Shown: positions 23,066 through 36,649, numbered from the stretch's first letter. The stretch: 64,000 nt of DNA from Welwitschia mirabilis (GCA_051453625.1 JBOZIK010000001.1:250919331-250983330); one strand, 5' to 3'. Notes: generated by a model not told the origin, from the letters alone. Made by a program: numbers and translations.

Positions 23066-26000
23066 TTTGTCTCACAGCTTGTCAGCTGCCTTTTGGTTCT
23101 CATCCTTTTTCACTCTGGCATCTTTGTCATCATCTTCAATGGGTAAGTTTCGGTGGTTGTTAGTCATTCACACCCATGCTCGCCACTGGGATCATGAACA
23201 ACATTAAAGTCAATCTTCAAGATGATCAGTTATGGAAGGTTTGACATGAGTATTTTATATCAGCCATGTGGATTTATGGTTATGAGTAGGATTTTTAGCA
23301 CATGCTCATATACATCTTGAGGATTAGGCTGAAGAAGATTCTTTGCAAGATACTAATTGCAAATTGATAGAGATTATGTAGAAATTCATAGCTTGCTAAC
23401 ACAAGAAGTTGGCTGATAAGACCAAAATAAGCTACACCAACTTCTGTACCCTGCAGCATACATTCTATCCAAAGAATGATCTGAAGCTCCTTAATCTCAT
23501 AACTCACATAAATAATTTACATTATGAAAAGGGCAAGATGAGACAATTGATTGTATAGATGAAGGACATCAAAGCAACGGTAGCAGAGATTGACTCACAA
23601 CAACAAGTTTGCATTCATTATGTTAACTTGATTCATTGTTGTTTGGAAGACCCCTCTTTGCATAGCTATATTTTGTTAGTACATGGTGGCAAGAAATTGA
23701 ATAATATGATCTTTAATAAACTCAATAAGGATTTCATTTCCACTGAATCTTAGTTTAAGTTCATAGGATCTTCGTCCTCTGATGTCACATTTAAAGTTTA
23801 TTTTTCTCATGGTCCTTTGGGTCAAAATAAACCCCATTTGCGAAAGAAAATGCATCATGATAAGGCTCCATAAAAATAATAAAATAAGAAGCATTTTAAA
23901 AAACTGCTAGTCCTAAGAAGAACAAGTACCATTGCTCATCGGAAGACAAGGTGATACTGCTGAGTTCTATAGGATTCCTTGGAAAAAGATAAAGTCTACA
24001 TCTAAGGCAAATGTAGTCACTGAAGAATATGGTTTCTTTGATGATGTTGATAGTGTTAAATCTAATGCTATATTTGAAAACTTTGACTTTGTTGATATGA
24101 GTGAGCGTATATCTCATGACAAGATGTGAATTCTTGATATGGGTGAAATGTGTCATATGATTCATCTGTGCAATTATTTTGATGACTTCATTGAAGTACA
24201 AAGTCATGTTTTGCCGGTAGACAAAACACTACTTCATATGGAAGGCTATGGTTTAGTTACCTTTGACTTAACATTGCTCTCTCCACAAAACATTTCACAT
24301 GTTCTGTATGTTCCTTCTTTGAGGTTGCATCTTCTCTCTCTTTCAACTTTGTTATGAGAAGATTACTTTATATCTATGACAAAGCACTCAGTGGATATTT
24401 ATGATGGCAATCACCAGTTAGCTATGAAAGGATACATGGATAAAAAGCTCGCTCGTATTCATAGTTATGTCAGAAGACAAGAGATTACTTGCATAGTTTA
24501 ATAAAATGAGATTTTTCTCTTGCTACTAGGGCATGCTTGATTAGAACATCCTACTCCTCATACATTGAATGCAATGTGATAATGGCCATTAGCTTCTCCT
24601 ATCCATTCCACAGGATTTTTCTCAATGTAAAGCATGTATTATGGGCAAAGAAACTAGACAACAAGTTTCACCAAGTAAGTGGCATGCTGATCAAAAGCTT
24701 TTGCTTGTCCACAGTGATCTATGTGGACCTAAACCAGCTCCCATACTTCAAGGATTTCATTACTTCATATCATTTATTAATGACTATTCACAATTATCAA
24801 ATCCAAATCACAAACTTTGGATATGTTCAAGATGTTTAACACTAAAGTGGAAAATTAAGCCAGCTATAGAGTTAAAAGTTTCCAGTTAGATAATGGTAGT
24901 GAGTACCAATCTGTTGAGTTCAAGGACTTTATTGCTTCTGAAGGGATTCAACATTTGAAGACCTACCTAGGAACAACCCAATAAAATGGCATTGCTAAGT
25001 GATATAACCACACTATCATGGATATGATGTATTCTATGATTTATTTGAGTGGTTGTAAGACCTATATTTGGGGTGAAGCAGTGAAAACATTAGCACAACT
25101 CAGTAATTGTATTAGTGAATATACTAAAAAAGAAGTATCTCCAGCTGAAAAGCAATATGACAGCTTGTACTATTTTCATATTTTTAGTTTAAGTGTCATA
25201 TCAATATCCCAAGTGAACATCATGATAAATTTGTAGCACATGCTGGCATTGACATCTTTGTGGGATATCCAATTTTGTAGAAGAGTTATCAAGTATATCT
25301 CCTAGAGCATTGTAAGATCATTGTTTTGCATGACTTCATCTTTGTTGATACTTCAAAAAATGTTTCTCATCTTAATCCTTTGAAGCTTTGTCCTTTATTT
25401 AACTTAGTAACCATATTGAATGCTCAACATCCTTCAGTTGAGGGTGGATATGTGGCTATCAGTAATGCCTTAATTATTTCTATTGGTACATCCAATTTGC
25501 AATCTATAGAAATTAAGCAATCTAGTAATCATAGCATGCTTGATCATGGTTCCAATAGTAATTTAATGGATTCTTCGACTGAAGAAGTTGATATTACCCA
25601 GAGATGTCATCAAAGTACTTAGCTATAGTCTACTCTCCAAGATGTTTGCAACGATGACGGGTAAAACTAGAACTAGATAAGATTCGCATACATCTTATGA
25701 TGATGATGATGAACTACACTTGATTTTTGATGATGAATCAATCTCATTTAAGGATGCTATTCAACATGATCATTGGATAAAATTCATGTAAGAAGAATAT
25801 GATAATCTTATTGAAATGGGATTTAGGAGTGTCAAGACATATAACATTACCTAAAAAATGGGTTTTCCATAATAAATTTAATGTAAGAAACACCCTTGAG
25901 CGACATAAAGCTTATCTCATTGTTGTAGGCCTATGATAGAAGAAAGGACTTGATTACGATGAAGTCTATGCATCAACAACAAAATAGGCTACCATCAGAA

Positions 26001-27332
26001 TAGTGATGGCCTTAGCAGCACAAAAAGGATGGAAGCTACATCAATTAGAGTTAAAGACCACCTTTCTTCATAGAGATTAAAAGAAGAAATTTAGATGATA
26101 TAACCAAAGGGATTTGAAGTAAAATCCAAAGAACACAAGATGTGTAGTGTGATCAAGTCTCTAATGGGTTAAAACAAGCAAGAAGAGCATGATACACTAA
26201 GCTTGCAAAGTATTTAATTTCCATTGGTTTTAGATTCTGTGATTATCACGATGTGCATGCCACATTATTCATAAAATCTAATGGGTACAAATCTACATAT
26301 ATAGTGGTATATGTATATGATATGCTAATAATCGAAAGTGATGGGAAAAATGTGAAAAAGATAAAAAATTTACTTTAAGTAAGGCATTCAAGATTTCTAA
26401 TCTCAGATTAGCTAGATTCTACATAGGTGTAGAAATTATTTAAAAAAAAAAGGATGGAATATTCTTACATAAGAGAAATAAATCGGGGATTTGATCTAGA
26501 AGTTTGGCTTAGAAAATGTAAAAGAAGATGTAACACATTTAGATAAAAATGCTAAGATATTAGCTGACGAAGACTCAGAACTTATAAATGAAACTGAATA
26601 CAAACGAATAGTAGGGAGCCTGAATTATGTAACTAATACTAGACCAAAAATAACATACATTATTGGTGTACTCTCAAGATATCTTCATGCTCGTAAGGTT
26701 ACTCATCTAAATGATACAAAGAGAGTACTAAGATCCCTAAAGAAGACCAAAGATTTAGAAAAAAAGAAAAAGGAAAAAAAAACTCAATTCATCCTGAAGG
26801 AATACTCTAATTCTGATTTCACTAAAGAAACTAATACTTCATTATCAATATCAGGGTATATCATGTTCTTGGGAACATCGCTCCTATCTTGATGATTAAA
26901 GCATTAAAAAACTATATCGCGATCTTCTGCTAAGGTGGAATATACAGCTGCTTCTAGGGCATGTAGAGAAATTGAATGGCTGAGAAAATTGTTGGAAGTA
27001 GTGCACTTAAACTAGACTAAGATAACAATCTCTTCATTGACAATCAATCAGCAATTTGCGTAGCAAAAGATCTAGTGCACCATGATAGGATAAAACACTT
27101 TCATGTTAGGGTCCATGAAATCAGGGTGTCATACAAAGTGAGTTATTATGCCTATATACTATCTGACTATAAAGCAAATTATTGACTTCCTTATAAAACC
27201 ACTTGGTTGAAAGAGGTTCTAGAACTTTCAATCTAAAATTGGATTGACAATGAGTTAATTTAAACTCATGTTTTATACTTGTACATTATGGGTTTCATTT
27301 GAATTTTGAGTCTATGTTCAAAGTCGCTCTTG

Positions 27333-27428
27333 TCCTAGTACAATGGGATGTGTAGTATAATTTTAGCCTAGTACTACAAGATGTGTAGTACATTTTGTCC
27401 AAGCATTACGAGACATGTGATGCACATG
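27333..27428 (+). repeat. 32-33 bp tandem repeat x3 before the 3' LTR
   Basis: Units starting TCCTAGTACAATGGGATG (27333), GCCTAGTACTACAAGATG (27366) and GTCCAAGCATTACGAGAC (27397) share the pattern CC(T/A)AG-A-TAC-A-GATGTGTAGTAC. They lie between the end of RNase H and the polypurine tract. Confidence 0.8.
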
Positions 27429-27565
27429 ATAGTCTTATCTGCTATGATTGACTACTTATTTAACGAAGTACTGCCCTCACATTGTAACACCTTTAAGGAG
27501 GTTTTATTGTAGGCCATATTCCCAAGGTTTTCCTTTGTGTTATCCAGTTTTCCCTTAGAAGAGAG

Positions 27566-27767
27566 TGTATTCCCACATTGAGCAGGAAATTGCTAAGGCT
27601 TGTAATGCGCACCGTGGACACATGTCTAGTGGAGCATGTAAATCTTAGTGAAACCCTAATGGTGTGCTTGCCTTTTAAAGCAAGATCTTTAGTATAATAA
27701 GAAGAAAAGAGATAAAATTTTCATTTTGGAAAAATCTTAGTTTATTTTTCCTACTCTCTCGCTTTCA
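27566..27767 (+). repeat. 3' LTR of the short-LTR Copia element
   Basis: It starts TGTATT after a purine-rich AGAAGAGAG tract (27556-27565 region) and ends TTTCA at 27767. It is collinear with the 5' LTR. Confidence 0.8.
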
Positions 27768-30700
27768 ATAGGGCTCACCTTAGGGTTGAGAGATGAATAT
27801 AAATACAATTATATACTCTTAGCAAATAGAAAATAGCAAGCTAACAAATAACATGCAACACAAATAATTAATGGTATCCGTTTTGGAGATATAGGCTTTT
27901 TATGTAAGGTTAGAATAACAAATAATATCACCAACCTTGAGAGTAGGAATCTCATCACATTTCTTCATTAGTCATGCTCTATGTGTCATAATCCTTTCTC
28001 CCTACCTCGTAGTGAATAACCCTATCACGAATGCAGCATATCCCCATTAACACAAGCATAAAGGCTAATAATGGTGCACATATAAGCACTTGCTATTGTC
28101 ATAATCAATATCTTAACCACAATTATCTCTAAAAGTATACCAAAATTAATAACTCAATTGGCCACACCTTATATGTCATGTGCGAGCTTAACACAACCAC
28201 AAAGGCTAATGTTAGTCATAAACTTATTATGAGATTCCAATTATGCATAGATTGAAACCTATCATATAATATCTTTACTATACTTATGAGCTTAGAAGAC
28301 ATAGAAAAAAAGTTCTAAGAGAAGTTAAAATGGAACTAATTAGAGGAGAAAACCTCATAAGGAAATTTCCTACAATGAATAATAGGATGTTGAGACATTT
28401 TCATGCACATTAGAAGAAAGTACGTTGACTCTGAAGAATGTTGGAACTACATTAAAACAATGAATATTTTTTCTAGAGGCATTTATTCATAGGAAAATGT
28501 GTCCCTAGATTTCTAACAATAACGAGTTGGATAAGGACAGTTAGCCAATTATAATAATAATCCTCTACTTTTTACATCATGTCCCAACTAGATTCTCCTT
28601 ACACCCATTTCTATGGTCACTTAACATCCACGATTATAATTGCAACTTCAAGAAAGATAACATAATATGGTGATGTTGTTAACTTAAAACAAAATAGAGT
28701 TACAAATAATAATTACTAGCCTTAGGTTATCAACGATATTATACGTAATATAAGAGATATTATTCTTCTTAACATAATAAATCTACTTATTAAATAACAA
28801 AGGTACTATTTAGCATATTTATATAAGATAACCCTTATATAAGATGTTCTTTCAATGTCACACCTTAGGGATTCCTATTCTAATTGTTTATATGGGTGGG
28901 GGCATTTACAAGCCCCAAGAAGGGAAAATATTTTAGGCCTTGGAACTTCTACTATTACTTGAACTTTAAAAATATTATAGCTTTGGTAATGTATCATTTT
29001 CATAGCTTTTGTATTACACATGAAAGTTTAAAAATATTGAAACTTGTTAGATGAAATTTTGGAAATAGTAAAAAATTAGCAGAAATTATTGTTGGCATGC
29101 CTTATCCTTTTGAGATATGTCTTTTCATATATATCTTTCTTGCATAACCTTTTCTTGCATTTTTTTACCCATCTTTTTCAAAGCCTTATTATCTTTCTTT
29201 GCCATATAACTTTAACAATTTCCTTGTGTTTTCTTCATTAAATTTTTATAAACATTCTTCTATTATATTTCTTTATACTACATAATAATCACATAGTTAA
29301 TTTTGATTAATCGTTAATTATATATCAATAAACATTTACTCATGTCATTCACTAATTAAGATATTAATGATTTATTAATCATATCCACTAATTGGATTTG
29401 CATCTTTACATGTTATTTTCTTTATTTTTTGCACTCTTCTTGTGATTACCTTTATTTTTATTTATTTATTAATTTTTAATTATTTATCAGATATTAAAAT
29501 ATTAAATATCAATACTCATACTATAGAACAAGATCACATTTGTGAAACTTAAAACTCATAATATTATATTATGTAGAACAAAGTTGGCATATCTTCACAA
29601 AATACTAAGCCTTAAGTCTTTAATTCATTTAATGAAAATGTGACATCATAGTTAGGAATCATAATGGGTGGAATTTTATTTAGGTTATAAAAACCTCTAA
29701 AAATTTTAATTTTAAATCAAACAACTTTGTTGATACATCCTTAGAGAAACAAGAAAACAAAAAACATACGAAAAGAACGACTTCTATGTAATTTTTTCTT
29801 TAATATTGTTACAATGTTTGAAATTATCAATGTTGTATTACCTACATATAAGGAAACTTAAAAATTATTTCTCAAACTACTTAGAAAACATCTATGAAGA
29901 TAACATAAAACATAATTAGAGTTATGACTTATTACATAAAGAGTTGTTTGAATTTCTTTATATATTGTTATAGATCTTAAGACTCTAAAGGAATGAAAAA
30001 CTTTGGTATCTTTTTTCTCGGAAGAAAATGCATGGTATGATAAGGTGAAAAGACCTTTTAAGCTATTAAATCAAATGGAATTCTTAGTAAGTAGACCATG
30101 TTGATAATTCTTATAGCTCATCATAAGAAATCTATATTTGTGTATAATTTCAAAGTCAAAATTCTATTCATTGTACTTCTAGCAATTCATAGTCATTCTT
30201 CACTTTCTGGATTTTACTTTTTTGTTAGACCTTTCTAGCTATCATAGTTTTTCCTCTTTTAATTCAAAGAGGAAAAATACCCCACAAAGCTACATGATTG
30301 ACAATTTAGGCTTTGTATGTCTCTTATGTATACTTGACATTAGGTCATGGAATTCCCCAAAAAGCGATTTCCCTTCTACATACACACACATTCCATCCTA
30401 CCCCTTTGGGAAGTTATAAACCAATCGGTGCCTCCATATCACTATGTTTAGTGTGTTTTAATCAACTTATTATGCTTCTACCATCCATCATTTCTAAACA
30501 AAACAAACAAGCTAATACTCTAAGGGCCCCCATAGTAACAAATTTTTCTCTCCTAATGTAATCTTAGCAAATTTAAGCATGGATTTCAATGAGAGAAAAT
30601 TAGCAGTAATTTCTATAACTATGTAAGATTGAAGTCATTCCTTCACATTTAGACTTGGATTATGTATTAGGATGATTACTTGCTACATTACCTTTGAAGA

Positions 30701-31185
30701 GTCATTTTATGAACTTGGTTATTTATTCTCGTCATCATCTATTACATAATGAAATTCTTTATCAAGTTTTGTTTACCTTTTATCACTTATTATTGAAGGT
30801 CAAGATGTCCCTTCATGACTTAAACTAGGAATTTATTCTAACATTAAGGGATATAATGAATAAAAGAAAATATTTCAACTTACTCTTAATAATGGTCTAA
30901 CAAAAATTTTTAGAGAAAGTAAAATGCCTAAGAAATGCATATTAAATTTGGATGAGATAAATATTATAGACATTAAAGGGTAAGCTTTTTTTTAAAATAT
31001 ACACATTTAATAACTTAATTATCTAAATTAATGTCATAGGTAAAAACCTAGTTTGTTTATAATTATGTAATGTATGTTATCAAGTAAAAGCTATTAATAA
31101 GATTAGAATTTGACAATATACATTGGTGTTAGAATAATGTGAAAAAATACTTAGAAAAAAGTGATTAAAAATAGTGTTATTAATT
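27768..31185. other. AT-rich DNA without recognisable content
   Basis: This 3.4 kb is very AT-rich. No coding block, RNA gene or transposon protein was recognised on either strand; frames at 30222-30561 have no domain similarity. Confidence 0.5.
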
Positions 31186-32816
31186 TAATGCCAAGAATCC
31201 CAAGGCCAGATGGCTGGCCCATTGAGCTATTTGAAGATCACTTCTCTATCTTAGGGGAAAACATCCAAGATGTTATGCAATAATATTTATGAACAAACAA
31301 ATTCCAACAGAGATAAACAAGACCAGAATAGTCCCTATCCTAAAGAAGATCAAGGCCAGTAGCCTGGGAGATTTCAAGCCAGCCAGAATATGCAATGTGC
31401 TCTATGAGATCTTTGCTAAGATTATGGTTGGTCCTATCGTCACCTTGCTGACCAAGGTCTTCTCTTTGAACTAAGCCGACTTCATCCATTCCAAGTATGT
31501 CCAAGATCAAATTTTACTCACTCACAAGTTTATTGATTCTGCAAAAAAATCATAAACTCCCTTTGATGCTCACTAGTATCGATATAGCTAACACACATGA
31601 TATAGTTAGTTGGAGAGCCTTGCATACCATTCTTAGGAAAATAGGATTTAATGAAGACTCGGTTAATGTATGGATAGACATGTAGGCCTCAACCAAGTTG
31701 TGCCTAGAGACACAAATTAGAATACCTTATGGTAGGAGGAGGTTTGAGACAAGGAGACTTATTGTCCCTTTACTTGTTTTTGTTTGTTATGGATGTGTTA
31801 TAGGAAATGCTATGAAGAAACACAGTTAGAGGGATTAAGATACGTCAACAAGCCTTCATAAAGATGACACTATAACCATGACTCAAGCCTCCTATCAGCA
31901 AGCCAAGGCCATTAGAAACACCATGGAACTGAGTAGTAGAGCTACTAGCCTTAAAGCTAACTGGAGCAGAACAAAACTCCACTTTATTAATGAAAAGGTT
32001 AAATGAAGGGGTGATATCATCCAAATTATTGGAGCTAAGGAGGGAGAGATCAATGATATCTACTTAGGGAGTTCTGGAAGAACTAACACCAAATACAAAT
32101 TTGGCACCATGTTTTCAAAAGAATTCAAAGGAAATGTGGCACCTAGACCAACAGATTTCTATCCTCAAAAGTAATAGTTCTCCTCACTAATTCCTGCCTT
32201 ATTTCATCCTTCAGACATAAAGCACCTATTATCTTTTCCCCCCAAGTTCATCATTAAAAAAATTAATAGAATTCTCAAAGATTTCATATGGTCACAGGAG
32301 AAGGATAGGAGTAGGATCCCCCTATGCAAAGGGACTTCATTGCCCATCCTAAGCTTTAGAAGGATAGGGTATACAAAGTCTAGAAGATTGTCTATTAACA
32401 AGTGCTCACTGAATTATCAAGAGACTACAAGAGCGGGGGCTCCTTTGGAGCAAACTGATCAAATACAAGTATAGCTTATGGGAAAAGAAGGGAGGCAAAT
32501 CATACTTATGGTGGCAATTATTTTAGATGTACCAAGAGCTTCACAACTTAGGAATTGTGTGGAAGACACAAGAAAAATTCTACTGATCAAAAAATTATGT
32601 AAGTTGCAAGGGGCAGAGAATTTTTGGAAAGGCTTAATTCCTAACGAAATCAAGATTTCTTCTAGTTGGAACACCATAACAAGATCGAGGAAAGAGATAA
32701 TCAAAAGGGAGATGTCAATTACTCCCAACTGTCCCATATGTCAAGCTGCATCAGACTCCATCAGACACTTGTTTAATGAGTGTACTTGGAGTGGGCGCCT
32801 CACTATCATAATGATA

Positions 32817-33541
32817 NNNNNNNNNNNNNNNNNNNNNNNNNNNNNNNNNNNNNNNNNNNNNNNNNNNNNNNNNNNNNNNNNNNNNNNNNNNNNNNNNNNN
32901 NNNNNNNNNNNNNNNNNNNNNNNNNNNNNNNNNNNNNNNNNNNNNNNNNNNNNNNNNNNNNNNNNNNNNNNNNNNNNNNNNNNNNNNNNNNNNNNNNNNN
33001 NNNNNNNNNNNNNNNNNNNNNNNNNNNNNNNNNNNNNNNNNNNNNNNNNNNNNNNNNNNNNNNNNNNNNNNNNNNNNNNNNNNNNNNNNNNNNNNNNNNN
33101 NNNNNNNNNNNNNNNNNNNNNNNNNNNNNNNNNNNNNNNNNNNNNNNNNNNNNNNNNNNNNNNNNNNNNNNNNNNNNNNNNNNNNNNNNNNNNNNNNNNN
33201 NNNNNNNNNNNNNNNNNNNNNNNNNNNNNNNNNNNNNNNNNNNNNNNNNNNNNNNNNNNNNNNNNNNNNNNNNNNNNNNNNNNNNNNNNNNNNNNNNNNN
33301 NNNNNNNNNNNNNNNNNNNNNNNNNNNNNNNNNNNNNNNNNNNNNNNNNNNNNNNNNNNNNNNNNNNNNNNNNNNNNNNNNNNNNNNNNNNNNNNNNNNN
33401 NNNNNNNNNNNNNNNNNNNNNNNNNNNNNNNNNNNNNNNNNNNNNNNNNNNNNNNNNNNNNNNNNNNNNNNNNNNNNNNNNNNNNNNNNNNNNNNNNNNN
33501 NNNNNNNNNNNNNNNNNNNNNNNNNNNNNNNNNNNNNNNNN
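32817..33541. other. assembly gap, 725 N
   Basis: The run of N lies inside LINE ORF2, between the RT zinc knuckle and the C-terminal tail. Open frames that span it are artefacts of N translation. Confidence 0.95.
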
Positions 33542-33789
33542 GATATGTTATTACAAAGCGAGGGTGGAGTGTGGTCTTTGGAAAAAGGAGGGATTACGCC
33601 TAACCTTGTGGCAGATTTGGAGGGTGACAAATCACAAAATATTCAATAATGCATCCCTACCTCTCCCAATACATTCAACTAGAAACCTAAAATGGCACTT
33701 GGTAAGATTCATAGCAGTGATGGTGGTGACGCCTTTAGATAAGCCAGAGAGTACATCTCTTTATGAGGGGTGCCTGAAGTTATGAAGCA

Positions 33790-34764
33790 AAATGTAGCTA
33801 ATGGGATGGGAAACACTTCTTTACATGCTAAAAGGAGAGCTAGAGATGGACATCACCACTTTCTACAAAAGATGGAGGGGTGATATCACCAAGTTCAAAA
33901 GAACGCAAATAGAGCTCATAGAAGAAGCCCTAGCTAAGTACTTGAAGGTCCCAGCTGAAGCGAAGAAGATTCACCGAGGGGCCAAGGGGCCAAAGGAATC
34001 TCACCATTTCTTCTCGGATGTTGTTCCAAAGCCATCTAGTGGTCATACTCACAGAAAAGCCCTTTAGCCCCCTAGGGTATGGGGGTGGAATTTGTGGACG
34101 GGTACTTTGTGCTATCGGGCTACAGTTTGAAATTAGTAGGAATTCATTTTCCTTTCCTTAAGGATTCGGATTTGGGACATAGAATCAACATCGTGCATTA
34201 TTTCTTCCAAGTGCGTAGGAAAAAAACAAATCTAGACATTCTAGTCTTATCATGGCCATTTGGAGGGCAGTGAAGGCAAGGCAAGAAATCCCACAGGGCC
34301 CCTTGTTGTAAAGGAGGCAGAGGAGTAAAGTGCATAAGAAGTAAAAGAAATCTTTGAGAGAGCTGCAAAGTAGCGCGGGCTAGGCTGGGACCCGTGGGTC
34401 AGGTTTGGCTTTGTCCCCTAAGGAGCAGGCAAGGGCGACCACACCCTCAAGCCTAGAAGGAAAGGCAACGTCTTAGTGAGCGCCTGATAAAAGGGATGAA
34501 GCATAGGAGAAGCAACGCGAGGAGTAGGAAGAAGCATAGGAAAACCATGGCAAGGCTCAACCGAGAGACTAAAATAGAGGAGTTAGGCTTAGATGAGGCC
34601 AGAAGCTCAGTTCTTTCTGTGACTATTAAGGGGCCACAACAATGTCCATTCCTTGTGATAAGAATTAGCCACAAAGTCCTCTTAAGCACCACCAAAACGA
34701 TTTACAGGGGAAACACCCTCAAACTCCACCTTGACAAGAATCCCAAAGGAGCTAAAGCTTTTTA
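33790..34764 (+). other. GC-rich, lysine/arginine-rich reading-frame segments in the LINE tail
   Basis: Three adjacent open segments (33801-34067, 34079-34273, 34496-34765) lie between the recognisable end of ORF2 and the LINE 3' UTR. Residues include RWRGDITKFKRTQIELIEEA and HRRSNARSRKKHRKTMARL. Local GC is clearly higher than in surrounding DNA (for example 34300-34450). They may be a C-terminal extension of this LINE's ORF2 split by stops, or unrelated captured sequence. No known domain was recognised. Confidence 0.4.
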
Positions 34765-35081
34765 AAAAGTTAACTAGGCCTTCAAGGTCTTAACAGATTA
34801 GCTTAGGAGGAGATTAGTTCAAAAACATCACTGGGACCTCTTCCCGCGCTGTAAGGCAATTTAGTTTCCATTCTCCTAGGATTTCATGTTCTCATAATAT
34901 GGGTTGTGTTTTTGCCTCTTGTTACATGATCCCCCCATAGAATGCATCTTTCCTTTTTGATGTTTACAGTTTTAACAATATAGTACCTTTGTAAGGGGGC
35001 ACTCCCATCTAGTTTTATAAAGTGCCTTTTTTTTTTTTGAATTAATACAAGTTTAGAGTTGGCTTTTTGGTTTTAAGAAAC

Positions 35082-35107
35082 AAAAAAAAAAAAAGAAAAA
35101 GAAAAAA
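35082..35107 (+). repeat. poly(A)-rich tail of the LINE
   Basis: A run of A with a few G defines the LINE 3' end. The upstream 3' UTR is short and ends TTTTAAGAAACA. No clear target duplication was found at the two ends. Confidence 0.75.
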
Positions 35108-36640
35108 TTATTCCAAGAACAACTTAACTGCTGGGATATCAAAGTTTGAGAAATTGGAAATGACATTTTAAAAACACATTAAATAATTACAAAATTAGTT
35201 ACTTGTTAATTCATAAAAAACTTAATAAGGCTGACACTTGCAAGCACAAATATCATGCTTACCACATCAACATTTAAAGCTAGTACATAACATCTAGAGC
35301 AGATACAAAAGCATATACATAGAGAAAGATTTTTGTACAAATTTACACACTTAATGAATCTTCATCACCCTTACTCTGGGTGATGACCAACTACAATTTT
35401 AAGCTGTATGAATTAAGTTTTGCCAAAAATGTTACTTATACCTTCAACAAGTACACATAATGGCATTGTAAATAACACATATTAGTATAAGATGGCTTTT
35501 ATTTCTAAAAATTAAATCCATCTCAAACCTTTAGTTTAATTTAAAGCTATAAAAATAAAAAAAACACCAAACTTTATGATCGAATTATTTTAATTATTGA
35601 AAAAAACCCAACTTTTAACATCTAATCATTTTCATTATTTTTAAATAAAGAGAAACAAACAAAGAGATAATCACTTAAAAGAAGAGAAAACAAGCTTCAA
35701 ATCCATTCCATTAATCATTAAATAATGCATTACTACATGTTAAAAGCTTGAAGCCTTTGTAATTATTAACTATCCAAGAGGGAGAATTTTAAAAAGTGAA
35801 ATGAAGAATCTATTTTACACCTTTTTCTTGTTCTTATATTTTAAGCATCTTAAGAAAGACCTTAAAAGTTGAACTCAGATCCTACATACATTACAATCTT
35901 AATATCTCATAATTTTGAAGGCTTCAATACCATATTGGTTTAATGTTAACCATAAACATAGATTTGTTGCTCTTAACCTAAGATTAAGAAATTGTTAAAG
36001 CTTTCCTGTTGTAAAACCTCATAGACAAGTTTGTGATGTGTTATTTTTTCTATCTTGGCACTTTCTTAGCTTCTCTCATTAATAAAGATAGTTCCTAAAT
36101 ACCATTTCTACGTCAGTAAATGCATAGTGATGTTCTTATGTAGTATTGGCAAGGGAGGCTAAATATAGCACAAAGGGATGTTACATTATCCTTGTTGATC
36201 ATTAAACGTAAGTCATTAAAAATTCATGGTCAAAATTAATCAATGTTTATGACTTAACAAAGCTAACCATGTGTTTACTCTAAACTAATAAATAGTAAAA
36301 ATACAATTTACCATCTTCCATCAAATTCTTATAAGATTTTCTTAATTATTTTGTGTTTGATTTCATAAATGACTTTATAAGGGATGATATGGCTTAATAG
36401 AATTTTTGGATAACAATGAAGTTTGAAATTGCTCTTGCAAAACTTACGAACAATATTCCCTTGGGTCATACTAACAAAACTATTGAATATTATCATGTAA
36501 TGTATCTCAAAATGCATAAGAATGAAAAAAGCTCAAAACCAATACCATTTAGACGCCTTCCACTTACGAGGTCATGGGTTTGAATTTTTACATGTCTTGG
36601 TTGGTGCCTGAAGGCCCTAATTGTAACTAAATAATCCATT
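35108..36640. other. AT-rich DNA, no gene seen
   Basis: No coding block was recognised. At about 36567-36600 GAGGTCATGGGTTTGAATTT resembles a polymerase III B box (GGTTCGAAT), with GGTGCCTGAAGGCCC following. It could be a worn SINE head, but no A box or tail supports it. Confidence 0.4.
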
Positions 36641-36649
36641 TTATGATGG

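Larger units (their letters stand above)
22031..27767 (+). mobile_element. full-length but dead Ty1/Copia retrotransposon with short LTRs
   Basis: Two LTRs of about 205 bp bracket a decayed polyprotein in Copia order. Protease: ILDMGEMCHM at about 24130, with DSG changed to DMG. Gag-pre-integrase: VLYVPSLRLHLLSLS at about 24305. Integrase: CKACIMGKETRQQ and LVHSDLCGPKP near 24625-24740, then DNGSEYQSVEFKDF near 24890-24930. RT: FKDAIQHDHWIKFM near 25750, with YVDD changed to YVYD near 26310. Further RT/RNase H blocks are YKRIVGSLNYVTNTRP near 26600, YSNSDFT near 26807 and SAKVEYTAASRACRE near 26930. The C-terminal IDFLIKPLG is near 27183. Many in-frame stops are one C-to-T step from Gln or Arg codons. 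A gag region (about 23160-23930) is recognisable only by position. Confidence 0.88.
31186..35107 (+). mobile_element. 5'-truncated LINE (L1-type) with poly(A) tail
   Basis: ORF2 remnants run in order. The RT begins in mid-domain with IPRPDGWPIELFE (about 31198). It continues with DFKPARICNVLYEIFAKIMV (31369-31428), the block equivalent to DFRPISLCNVIYKIISK of plant L1 elements, and LTSIDIANTHDIVSWRALH (about 31566-31622). Then come the thumb-like region (IIKKINRILKDFIWS near 32252-32296) and a zinc knuckle of the RT-associated type (CPICQAASDSIRHLFNEC, 32732-32785). Beyond a 725-base N run (32817-33541) lies the tail (LWQIWRVTNHKIFNN near 33605-33650). An unusual GC-rich segment follows at 33790-34760, then a 3' UTR and a poly(A)-rich tail at 35082-35107. 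The catalytic FADD motif is not recognisable. Absence of ORF1, endonuclease and the RT start indicates 5' truncation. Confidence 0.85.

Noticed and set aside
24139-25622. Several 70-100 codon plus-strand frames as separate genes
   Set aside because: They are successive pieces of the broken Copia polyprotein (protease, integrase and linker), not independent genes.
32478-33785. Apparent long open frames of 435, 289 and 274 codons
   Set aside because: They consist mostly of translated N in the 725-base gap. Only the LINE-derived residues at the two ends are real sequence.
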